Shown here: positions 60,333 through 64,000 of the stretch, one piece after another
Layout: the number at the start of each line of letters is the position of its first letter
Numbering within the stretch: position 1 is the stretch's first letter
From: Plotosus lineatus
Taxonomy: Eukaryota > Chordata > Actinopteri > Siluriformes > Plotosidae
Length of the DNA: 64,000 nt
Assembly: GCA_024760905.1 (NCBI GenBank)
Contig: CM045733.1
Location: forward strand, 33,525,001 to 33,589,000
Direction: 5' to 3'
The notes under the pieces: model-generated
Databases searched by the model: none
Told to the model about the DNA's origin: nothing
What the model saw: the letters and a program-made list of their open reading frames with translations, nothing else
Translations under genes and position numbers: made by a program

Positions 60333-62582
60333 GTATATACAAAAATGAACAAAGTAAACTGTGGTTCTGCAAAGTACTGACACGGGGTTTTCTTTATCTT
60401 TTTACCATGTCAGTTATTCTGTCATTTAAATTTTTCTGAACTGTTGCTATTGTATCTTTTATTGGGCTGTTATAAGTTGCATTTATTAATAATTATATTA
60501 AATTTAAGATAATTATATTCTTATAATTAATATTCCGAAAGGGTTTTACTTTTTTCTGTACCCACTGGACATCTTTAGGAAATAGGGTTCGTATTTATCT
60601 GATGGCTAGCACATGCTTCCCCTAAGCCAGCCTTGACATTTTGTTTGAACTGCTGTTCATGCACCACTGGGTGGAGGGATGTGTTAACTTCAGTATCCAT
60701 CAGCTCATAAATGTTCACAGATTTGGTAGTGTCAATCTGACATGGAGGACAGTAACGCAATCCCTCCCAACCTGCCAATTTTGTTCTCATTGACCTGCCA
60801 GTTTTGGCCCATTTTTGTCTTCATCGGGATATGAACTAGCAGTCTAGTCTGGAGCCACACACAGTCACTTATTAGATGTCCACTTTGTACTGAGTATAGC
60901 ACATCTGTTGTAACGTACCACCACTGAACATACAATGGAAGATGGAATGGCGTGGCTGTGGAGATTTGTGAAAATTCAGCTACAAGAGGGTTCGAGGCAA
61001 CATAAATATCATGTGATCAGGTCTGTAGTGCACTCGGTATTAAAGTGCATTCCAAATGTTTTCACTGTGGTGGAGGACAGGGATGCAAATTTTTGTAAAC
61101 CTCCTGTCAATAACTGTCTTTATAGATCATGCTTTGTGCACAAAGGGACTGTCATTCTGGAACACGTTACAGTGAATGGAAGATAATACATAGTACATAT
61201 AATATATGGATGATGGCTCATCCATATTGATACCTGCTGAAGTGTATGAGGTGTAATAAGTGTGCTGTGTTCAGAATAATCAGGTGATTAAATATCAAAA
61301 ATACTCTTTAGTCTTAATGCCAGAAAACAGAAAATGAAACCAAAAAGGCTTCGTGGGAAGAGTAACACACTGTGATCAGAAAAAGGTAATATTTAGTCTC
61401 TAACTGTACACCTACCAGAGGAGGTAGACGTTCCTAAAGAAGCACATCATGCAATACAGCTGCTGCACATCATACACTGAGATCAACACCATAGACACAT
61501 TGTTTTGTCGGTGTCAGTGATGAGATGTCCATCATCGAAATGAATAGTTGTGCTATGATAGTAGTCATATGATAGAGTAGAGGGCTGCAGACAAATTGGA
61601 CATAGCAACAGCTGGAATGCAAGTAGATAAGGTATGTGTTTTACATACTCAAGTAAAAAACATGAATTTGAATCTCTTTGGTTAGAACCTTAAGGACTTG
61701 CTTTTTCTCTACAGGTGACACGCAACATAATGAAGTCTGCGCTTGCACTCCCTCCAGGCGACATCTACAACGTGACAGTGACTGCTTGTACAGAACGCAG
61801 CCGCAACACCTCCATACCTTACATTCTGAAAGTGGGTGGGTGTTTGACCTTTGACCTGTCTCCTCTCACAGTCCTGATGTTTAAACAGTTTGACAGAGCG
61901 GTTCATTCATTGATTTTCTGAGCTGCTTAATCCTAATTAGGATCGCGGGGAGTCTGGCGCCTATCTCAGCAAGGGCAAAGTACATCCTGGACAACACGGC
62001 AGAAACATGCTGACTGCTATGCATCCTACTCTTTTACGAAAGTCAGCAATGGTTCTTTCAGCTCAGACAGTGAGTGACATGGCCGGCCTTTGATAGCCCA
62101 GTTTGCTGCACTGTGGGGACAGCAGTGAAACCTGTTGATAGTGGGGCTCGAACCCAAACCTTGGGATCAGAAAATCAGCACAGTACCACCACTGCCCCAA
62201 AGCAGTTCAAGCCTGGAAAATTTTGAATGATTCTGAATTTTAAATAACACTACTTTAGTAACTCGGCATTAAGAACAAAAAGTCAAGCCCCTATAACAAG
62301 CTTGTAAACAGCTTGTGGCATGTTTTAACTAGTCAGATCATTTGAACACTGGCTGTGCTGTTTGTGACAGTCATCACGTAATGTGCATGTTTCATTAACG
62401 TATTGTATTTGTTTGCATTCTTTTTTTCTTCATATTCCTCTGTAACAGATCCAGCACCTCCTAAATCCCTGTATGCGGTTAACACTACACACTCTACTGT
62501 CACTTTGCTTTGGACCGAGGAGGGAGTCGTCGACTTCTACCAGGTCAGCTGCAGGCAACTTGGACCAGTCACACAACTCAAG
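37434..62582 (+). CDS. ptpro: ptpro: receptor-type protein tyrosine phosphatase O, ectodomain exons 2-13 (gene span, spliced, 3' incomplete)
   Basis: Twelve exons join to 37434-37713, 37797-37952, 38072-38224, 38578-39153, 39314-39475, 39572-39768, 42755-42875, 43046-43239, 57586-57697, 57830-57993, 61715-61835 and 62449-62582. That is 2370 nt or 790 codons, open throughout, with every intron GT-AG and every phase compatible. The translation follows vertebrate PTPRO (GLEPP1) in order, with near-identical stretches such as [38 protein letters not shown] and [22 protein letters not shown] is an R3-subfamily receptor phosphatase with a single cytoplasmic phosphatase domain, known from kidney podocytes and neurons. 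Exon pairs bounded by phase-1 introns correspond to fibronectin type III domains. At least sixteen N-X-S/T sequons fit a glycosylated extracellular protein. The final ectodomain exon, transmembrane segment and catalytic domain are not in the window. PTPRB, PTPRJ and PTPRH are less likely because the order and residues follow PTPRO exon by exon. Confidence 0.95.
37797..37952 (+). CDS. ptpro: ptpro exon 3
   Basis: The acceptor is ttctcatcag and the donor is AAAG|gtcaga, phase 1 on both sides. The translation starts [20 protein letters not shown] and contains the sequon VNIS and the motif FMLYK, which align with the second exon-encoded block of PTPRO. Intron 2 is only 83 bp. Confidence 0.93.
38072..38224 (+). 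CDS. ptpro: ptpro exon 4
   Basis: The acceptor is tttgtgtgcag and the donor is ACAG|gtatac, phase 1 to phase 1. It encodes [10 protein letters not shown] followed by [20 protein letters not shown], very close to vertebrate PTPRO, and ends in [12 protein letters not shown]. Sequons are NIT and NKS. The Cys in GTCYSN is conserved. Confidence 0.94.
38578..39153 (+). CDS. ptpro: ptpro exon 5 (long exon with acidic Ser/Thr linker)
   Basis: This is the largest exon (576 bp; 191 complete codons plus shared bases), acceptor cactctag and donor GACG|gtgagt. It starts [12 protein letters not shown], the opening strand of a fibronectin domain. A Glu/Lys-rich then Ser/Thr/Asn-rich stretch follows (about 38700-38940), then [15 protein letters not shown], then [20 protein letters not shown], where the fold resumes. 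Mammalian PTPRO has a disordered acidic insert at the same place, but this one has little obvious residue identity with it. Sequons NVS, NTS (twice) and NST fall in or next to the linker, so it is probably an O- and N-glycosylated spacer. Confidence 0.93.
39314..39475 (+). CDS. ptpro: ptpro exon 6
   Basis: The acceptor is tttttttcag and the donor is CTCA|gtgtgt, phase 1 to phase 1. It encodes [20 protein letters not shown], then [20 protein letters not shown], and ends FTFYLS. These align with the PTPRO block whose human counterpart also has a single Cys after SSSG. The donor has G at +3, slightly off consensus. Confidence 0.93.
39572..39768 (+). CDS. ptpro: ptpro exon 7
   Basis: The acceptor is atgttatccag and the donor is GAG|gtatca, entered in phase 1 and left in phase 0. 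It encodes [19 protein letters not shown], then [20 protein letters not shown], and ends MESTYCSE. This is the first half of a fibronectin domain; the Cys pair around SLTC and TYCSE is conserved with PTPRO. Reading past the donor gives unrelated intron sequence. Confidence 0.93.
40417..40769 (+). mobile_element. SINE family A, full length with 16-bp target duplication
   Basis: Complete copy in ptpro intron 7. The flanking repeat attctatttgcatttt is at 40401-40416 and 40770-40785, both perfect. The tail GATGATTCGCTGTGGCGACT and GCCGAAAGGAAGACAG matches the RTE 3' end. This copy best defines the family. Confidence 0.92.
41745..42452. mobile_element. non-autonomous hAT-type element with 8-bp target duplication
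   Basis: 708 bp inserted in the minus-strand SINE 41611-42680. The ends are TAGGGGTGTCATTGAAAA and, inward from the right, TAGGGATGTCATTGACAA. The duplicated target gcagaaac is at 41737-41744 and 42453-42460; eight bases is the hAT hallmark. No transposase frame is present. It also has inner ATATCGAT-rich sequence near each end. Confidence 0.88.
42231..42304. repeat. 29-bp tandem repeat inside the hAT-type element
   Basis: Two and a half units of 29 bp (GGGACRTACCATTTACCATA CAGAGMGGC) start at 42231, 42260 and 42289. The third unit runs straight into a second copy of the element's left terminus (TAGGGGTGTCATTGAAAA at 42305). Confidence 0.85.
42755..42875 (+). CDS. ptpro: ptpro exon 8
   Basis: The acceptor is caccaacag and the donor is ATCG|gtaggt, phase 0 to phase 1. 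It encodes [20 protein letters not shown] followed by [20 protein letters not shown], the second half of the domain begun in exon 7 and close to the PTPRO block ending in PPSDPV. Two sequons (NIT, NLT) are present. The 2986-bp intron before it carries two SINEs and a hAT insertion. Confidence 0.93.
43046..43239 (+). CDS. ptpro: ptpro exon 9
   Basis: The donor is GTG|gtaaag. The acceptor used is taatggcag|AGCC, which has a weak pyrimidine tract; a second AG nine bases downstream would remove three residues. It encodes [34 protein letters not shown] and [17 protein letters not shown], nearly the same as PTPRO. It is phase 1 to phase 0, the first half of a fibronectin domain, and is followed by the 14.3-kb intron 9. 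Confidence 0.93.
43556..43960 (-). mobile_element. LINE 3'-terminal ORF fragment in ptpro intron 9
   Basis: The minus-strand frame reads [39 protein letters not shown] and [15 protein letters not shown], the C-terminal region found downstream of RT in several non-LTR elements (consensus W..HV.RM and K.LLFGEL). Frameshifts follow. The clade is not assigned. Confidence 0.7.
44331..44699 (+). mobile_element. SINE family B, full length, ptpro intron 9
   Basis: Head GGCACGTGGTATAGTGGTTA, box-B-like GGGTTCAACTCTT, tail CCTAATTAGGATTCATTGG and AATGAATGAATGAA. Confidence 0.85.
45041..45728 (-). mobile_element. internally deleted Tc1/mariner-like element
   Basis: 688 bp between TA dinucleotides. The left end is CAGGTCCTTCTCAAAAAATT and the right end, read inward, is CAGCTCATGAAAACCC with an inner TTAAAAAATTAGCATAT that matches the left inner repeat. 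The minus strand keeps only the C-terminal transposase part ([34 protein letters not shown]), so the DNA-binding domain and first catalytic Asp are gone. Confidence 0.85.
46461..47338 (-). other. minus-strand protein-like segment split by a composite SINE
   Basis: Minus-strand frames on both sides of the SINE at 46711-47052 look continuous: [20 protein letters not shown] and [20 protein letters not shown] before it; [20 protein letters not shown] and [12 protein letters not shown] after it. A shift or stop follows SSKAS. I believe this is part of a dispersed fish repeat with coding capacity, but I cannot name the family. Confidence 0.4.
46711..47052 (-). mobile_element. composite SINE (family A head and body, family B tail) with 12-bp target duplication
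   Basis: On the minus strand a family A head and body joins a family B tail (plus-strand AACCGCTTCATCCTAATTAG at 46731). The direct repeat tagtcgagacgg at 46699-46710 and 47053-47064 encloses both parts, so the chimera inserted as one unit. The junction is near 46830 (CATAGCAGGGCGGAAACACG). Confidence 0.88.
47846..48180 (-). mobile_element. composite SINE, second copy
   Basis: The same arrangement and nearly the same junction (CATAGCAGAGCAGGAACACA near 47975) as the copy at 46711. It is more diverged, and a target duplication is not convincing. Confidence 0.8.
48459..48742 (-). mobile_element. SINE family B, head missing
   Basis: The plus strand starts CCATCCATTTTCTGAACTGC and continues through CCTAATTAGGGTCTC to the reversed middle part; the head is lost. 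Confidence 0.8.
48830..50282 (-). mobile_element. Tigger/pogo-like element, family 1, interrupted by RTE copy C
   Basis: The ends are cagacgcgccccgacttacg and, inward from the right, cagacgctccccgacttacg, with TA on both sides. After removing the inserted RTE and one target repeat, it is about 950 bp and co-linear with the reverse complement of 4800-5771, but lacks the GT/AT repeat of that copy. Confidence 0.85.
49335..49820 (+). mobile_element. internally deleted RTE copy (copy C) with 19-bp target duplication
   Basis: Contains the RTE 5' leader and the first codons of the ORF ([15 protein letters not shown]), then jumps at ACAGGAAAAAGGAGGAC straight to the last 130 bp of the 3' end. The junction lies in a short shared AAAGG. 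The flanking repeat agatgcatacaaagaacaa is at 49316-49334 and 49821-49839. A run of 23 G (49344-49366) replaces the GAGGGGG of copy D. It is inserted in the Tigger-like element 48830-50282. Confidence 0.9.
50283..50350 (+). repeat. TA repeat between Tigger-like element and RTE
   Basis: 34 TA units lie directly between the right end of the family 1 element and the RTE 5' end. TA/CA units continue after the RTE at 53489-53536. Confidence 0.93.
50351..53488 (+). mobile_element. near-full-length RTE-clade LINE (copy D)
   Basis: A 3.1-kb non-LTR retrotransposon with a 5' leader (GCAGCCGTG onwards), an endonuclease, a reverse transcriptase and a 3' end that runs GATTCGCTGTGGCGACCCC...GAAAAGCCGAAAGGAAAAG with a short (AAG)n tail. 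RTE elements have one ORF with an APE-type endonuclease and RT and no poly(A); this copy fits. It sits inside a TA/CA microsatellite, with TA repeats on both sides, so its target duplication cannot be delimited. It is nearly identical to copy A at 7449-8619 over their shared 1.17 kb, so both are young. Confidence 0.9.
50579..53449 (+). pseudogene. RTE endonuclease/reverse transcriptase ORF, broken by small indels
   Basis: In order: [15 protein letters not shown] and VQETRW (APE endonuclease start and catalytic Glu region), [37 protein letters not shown], then RT blocks [53 protein letters not shown] and [10 protein letters not shown] (the FADD catalytic box is intact), and the C-terminal [12 protein letters not shown]. 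The frame changes near 50840, 51050, 51745, 51965, 52505, 52627, 52990 and 53220. Where copy A allows comparison, the causes are 1-2 bp differences (for example GGAGTGGCAG against GGAGGGCAG). It cannot encode a full protein as read. Confidence 0.85.
53489..53538 (+). repeat. TA then CA repeat after the RTE
   Basis: Starts as TA units and changes to CA units, which merge with the CAG of the next Tigger-like end. Confidence 0.92.
53537..56663. mobile_element. region bounded by Tigger-like ends carrying a hAT remnant
   Basis: The left end CAGTGGTACCTCACCTTAC directly follows a CA repeat. The right end, read inward from 56663, is CAGGTATACCTTGGCTTACG and is followed by TA. The ends are related but diverged. 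53537-53745 matches the right part of 6575-7232 in reverse, while 55390-55505 matches its left-middle part in forward orientation, so this is a rearranged or nested assembly. From 55505 to 56470 I see no element; a TG repeat lies at 56471-56509. Confidence 0.5.
54115..54931 (-). pseudogene. hAT-family transposase, internally deleted
   Basis: The minus-strand ORF starts [20 protein letters not shown], has a zinc-finger-like [14 protein letters not shown] with a later [13 protein letters not shown], and reaches the start of the catalytic fold in [18 protein letters not shown] (to 54236). After one base out of frame it resumes with [19 protein letters not shown], then [16 protein letters not shown] and a stop, which is the C-terminal hAT dimerisation end. 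The central catalytic region is missing. It resembles ZNF862-type hAT proteins. Confidence 0.75.
56938..57277 (+). mobile_element. SINE family B, full length, ptpro intron 9
   Basis: Head GCAGCACGGTGGCATAGTGG, middle GTTTCCTCCCACAGTCC, diverged tail ending AAGGATTAAGCGTTACAG. Confidence 0.83.
57586..57697 (+). CDS. ptpro: ptpro exon 10
   Basis: The acceptor is tatactttaccag and the donor is ACCG|gtgggt, phase 0 to phase 1. It gives RVTD followed by [20 protein letters not shown] and [13 protein letters not shown], the second half of the domain in exon 9. The tandem Cys pair is conserved in PTPRO. This match 14 kb from exon 9 shows that the transposon-filled interval is an intron of the same gene. 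Confidence 0.94.
57830..57993 (+). CDS. ptpro: ptpro exon 11
   Basis: The acceptor is ttcttactgcag and the donor is GAC|gtaagg, phase 1 to phase 0. It encodes [33 protein letters not shown] and [17 protein letters not shown]. The sequon NYS is visible. It is the first half of the penultimate fibronectin unit seen here. The GEGKK-like basic stretch also occurs in mammalian PTPRO. Confidence 0.94.
58731..59175 (+). mobile_element. Tc1-like terminal fragment
   Basis: Starts CAGTGGGTATAGAAAAGAAA after TA and continues with CACATTTTGTTGTTTTTCAG and CTGAAATGAAGA, the terminal sequence of a common fish Tc1 family. No transposase remains and the right limit is uncertain. Confidence 0.6.
59224..59447 (+). 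mobile_element. SINE family C (tRNA-derived), ptpro intron 11
   Basis: Head GCTGTGGCCTAATGGTTAGA, box-B-like GGTCACTGGTTTTCC, body TGAAGTGCCCTTGAACAAG, CAGCTCACTGCTCCAAGTGT, then a 37-bp TG repeat (59451-59487). Confidence 0.75.
59549..59767 (-). mobile_element. SINE family A, tail missing
   Basis: Head and body only, with a G-rich expansion near 59650-59690. It adjoins a second copy downstream. Confidence 0.8.
59794..60154 (-). mobile_element. SINE family A, full length with imperfect target duplication
   Basis: Runs from the RTE-like tail (CCTTTCAGCTTTTTCCC) to the head (CACCACTGCCCCA). The direct repeat cggtattaatacagt (59779-59793) and cggtattaatagagt (60155-60169) differ at one base. 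Confidence 0.88.
61715..61835 (+). CDS. ptpro: ptpro exon 12
   Basis: The acceptor is tttttctctacag and the donor is GTGG|gtgggt, phase 0 to phase 1. It encodes [28 protein letters not shown] and [12 protein letters not shown], almost the PTPRO sequence. Sequons are NVT and NTS. A composite SINE starts about 70 bp after the donor. Confidence 0.94.
61908..62200 (-). mobile_element. composite SINE, third copy, ptpro intron 12
   Basis: Family B tail (GCTTAATCCTAATTAGGATC on plus) joined to family A body and head near 61990, with a small deletion at the junction. AGCGGTTCA and AGCAGTTCA flank it as a possible short target repeat with one mismatch. Confidence 0.75.
62449..62582 (+). CDS. ptpro: ptpro exon 13 (last exon in the window)
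   Basis: The acceptor is attcctctgtaacag and the donor is AAG|gtagta, phase 1 to phase 0. It encodes [20 protein letters not shown], then [19 protein letters not shown], ending TQLK. It is the first half of the last fibronectin domain. Its second half (human exon 14) is not recognisable between 62583 and 64000, so intron 13 runs off the window. Confidence 0.94.
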
Positions 62583-63712
62583 GTAGTAAACCTTTACATG
62601 CCGGTGGGATGTTTTTCAGTTACATAATACCCAGGCTGACCCAATGTTGTTTTCCTTACTGTGAATATCAACAATATCACTACCTGGTCTTGCCGCAGAG
62701 CAGTGGTAGTGACTGTACTTATTAAAAGAGAGTACAAGGTGCTGTGATTTGTAAGTAGACAGATAGCGCAAACCTCTCTCAAGCCCACTAATCCCCTCTC
62801 ACAATGTTAATGAAAGCTAAAAATTCCTGGATCCAGAATTTGATCTGCATCACTTCTGAAGCCTAATGGAGTCTTTCTTGTCCAAAGCCCCACCTCTGCT
62901 GAAAAAAATTCATAAATTCTACACAATTGTTTTGCCAAGTACTTCTAAAAATCAGACAACCATACAATGCAACGGTAAAATATAACCTTCTTGGTGGTGG
63001 TTAAAAGAAATTATGACGACAAATGGTCATTAACAACCAATCTTCTTAAATCTCAACCTATAAAAAAGGAATTCAATCTTCAAGCAACTTCAAACAGGCC
63101 CTAGCAGTTTGGCCTGTCAATGTAGTGGAATCTGTGGGGTTATTGCATGTTGTATTGTTGTAAAATTGAACTAATGTCAGTTTCCTCATGTTTGACCTTT
63201 TGAAAATACATGATTAATTTTGGGAAATTTCAAAATCCAAACAAAATTGCAGACTTCCTTTTGTATTGACAATAAGCTTTGTGTCGGGAAATGCTACATA
63301 AGCCTGCCAGCTTCATAGCTCTCGGTGAAACTCCATACAAGAGCTGCTTTGTTGAAAACTTTTAGGGACGCTATCAGCAATTTTGTCACAACCATGTTAA
63401 GACCTACGGAGATGTGCTGAGAACATGCTTACCCTTCGGCTCTAGGTGCATTAGTGAGGTGATGTTGTGGTGTTTGTGCAATGGGTCTGAGATCAGGGTT
63501 TCATGAAGGACACTCAATTTCTTCACACCAAACTTGGAACATCATGTCTTTTTGGATCCCACACTGTGTACAAGGGAATTGTCATGTTTGGACAGGTTTA
63601 GGGTCTCTTAGTTTAACTGAAGGTAAATCATAATGCACCAAGGGGTAGGAGGAGGGGGCAAGACCAAGTCAAGACCGATACCAAACCAATGGGAGACTAT
63701 TTTTAAGACTTG
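62583..63712 (+). other. start of ptpro intron 13, no element recognised
   Basis: AT-rich sequence without a recognisable exon, repeat or RNA gene. The AG at 62698-62699 (ttgccgcag) looks like an acceptor, but the reading frame behind it reaches a stop after eight codons and does not resemble PTPRO. Confidence 0.6.
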
Positions 63713-64000
63713 TTCTTCTTTTCCTTTCGGCTGCTTCCTTCAGTGATCGCCACAGCCAATCATCTGTCTCCATCACACCCTGTCCTCTGCATCTTATACT
63801 CTTACACCAACTACCATCATGTTTTCCTTCACCACATCCATAAAGCTTTGGTCTTCCTCTAGGCCTTTTGCCTGGCATTCCCTACTACCAATATATTCAC
63901 AATCCTTCCTCTGTACATGTCCAAACTATCTCTATCTAGCCTCTCTGACTTTGTCTCTAAAACCTCTTACATGTGCTGTCCCTCTGATGTACGCATTCCT
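63713..64000 (-). mobile_element. 3' end of another RTE LINE copy, cut by the window edge
   Basis: On the minus strand the sequence reads MPGKRPRGRPK and ends in the RTE-type tail (GGCGATCACTG..GCAGCCGAAAGGAAAAG). It is moderately diverged from copies A and D and extends past 64000. Confidence 0.85.

Larger units (their letters stand above)
57994..61714 (+). other. ptpro intron 11 (3.7 kb)
   Basis: The first 730 bases (57994-58730) contain no repeat that I recognise and include several TAATTA/TTAATTAG motifs. A Tc1-like end, a SINE and two minus-strand SINEs follow to 60154. TA/CA repeats lie at 60186-60205 and 60289-60332. From 60333 to 61714 I see no element or coding sequence. Confidence 0.8.

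Noticed and set aside
37434..62582. Alternative identity as PTPRB, PTPRJ or PTPRH
   Set aside because: All are fibronectin-repeat phosphatases, but each of the twelve exons matches the PTPRO block in order, including its unusual Cys pattern and the insert-bearing exon 5.
62690..62760. Possible ptpro exon 14 after the AG at 62698-62699
   Set aside because: The frame ends after eight codons and lacks the expected PTPRO residues.

Overview
This is teleost fish nuclear DNA: spliced vertebrate exons with GT/AG introns and abundant fish-type SINEs, Tc1, Tigger-like, hAT, RTE and L2/CR1-like elements. Two repeat types (a short repeat ending in GAATTGAATTGA, and a tRNA-like SINE beginning GTGGCTCAGTG) recall otophysan genomes such as catfishes; that placement is a weak inference from memory.

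The one confident host gene is ptpro (receptor-type protein tyrosine phosphatase O, also GLEPP1), on the + strand from about 37.4 kb to 62.6 kb. Twelve consecutive exons (equivalent to human exons 2-13) encode most of the fibronectin type III ectodomain. They join into 790 codons without a stop or frameshift, each with consensus splice sites and matching phases. A possible signal-peptide exon lies at 37205-37285. The last ectodomain exon, the membrane segment and the phosphatase domain lie beyond the right edge. Exons 2-7 are packed into 2.3 kb; intron 9 is 14.3 kb and full of transposons.

Positions 1-37200 contain no recognised host gene. They hold 5'-truncated non-LTR retrotransposons (0.4-1.2, 7.4-8.6, 9.6-10.6, 13.9-14.5, 18.5-20.1 and 34.7-35.4 kb), a Tc1 copy with a broken transposase (15.0-16.2 kb), Tigger-like TA-flanked elements (4.8-5.8, 6.6-7.2 and 32.0-33.1 kb), a stop-broken zinc-finger-like ORF (12.5-13.3 kb), a protein-like remnant at 33.5 kb, many SINE copies and long dinucleotide repeats.

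Within ptpro introns there are a SINE interrupted by a hAT-type element with an 8-bp target duplication (41.6-42.7 kb), an internally deleted Tc1-like element (45.0-45.7 kb), composite SINEs (46.7, 47.8 and 61.9 kb), a nested cluster of Tigger-like element, deleted RTE and near-full-length RTE (48.8-53.5 kb), and an internally deleted hAT transposase (54.1-54.9 kb).

The most informative observation outside the gene is a relationship among repeats: one tRNA-headed SINE family carries both 5'-leader-like and 3'-tail sequence of the resident RTE LINE, and a chimeric SINE with a different tail has moved as one unit, shown by its own target-site duplication. I found no CRISPR array, operon or other prokaryotic-style system.
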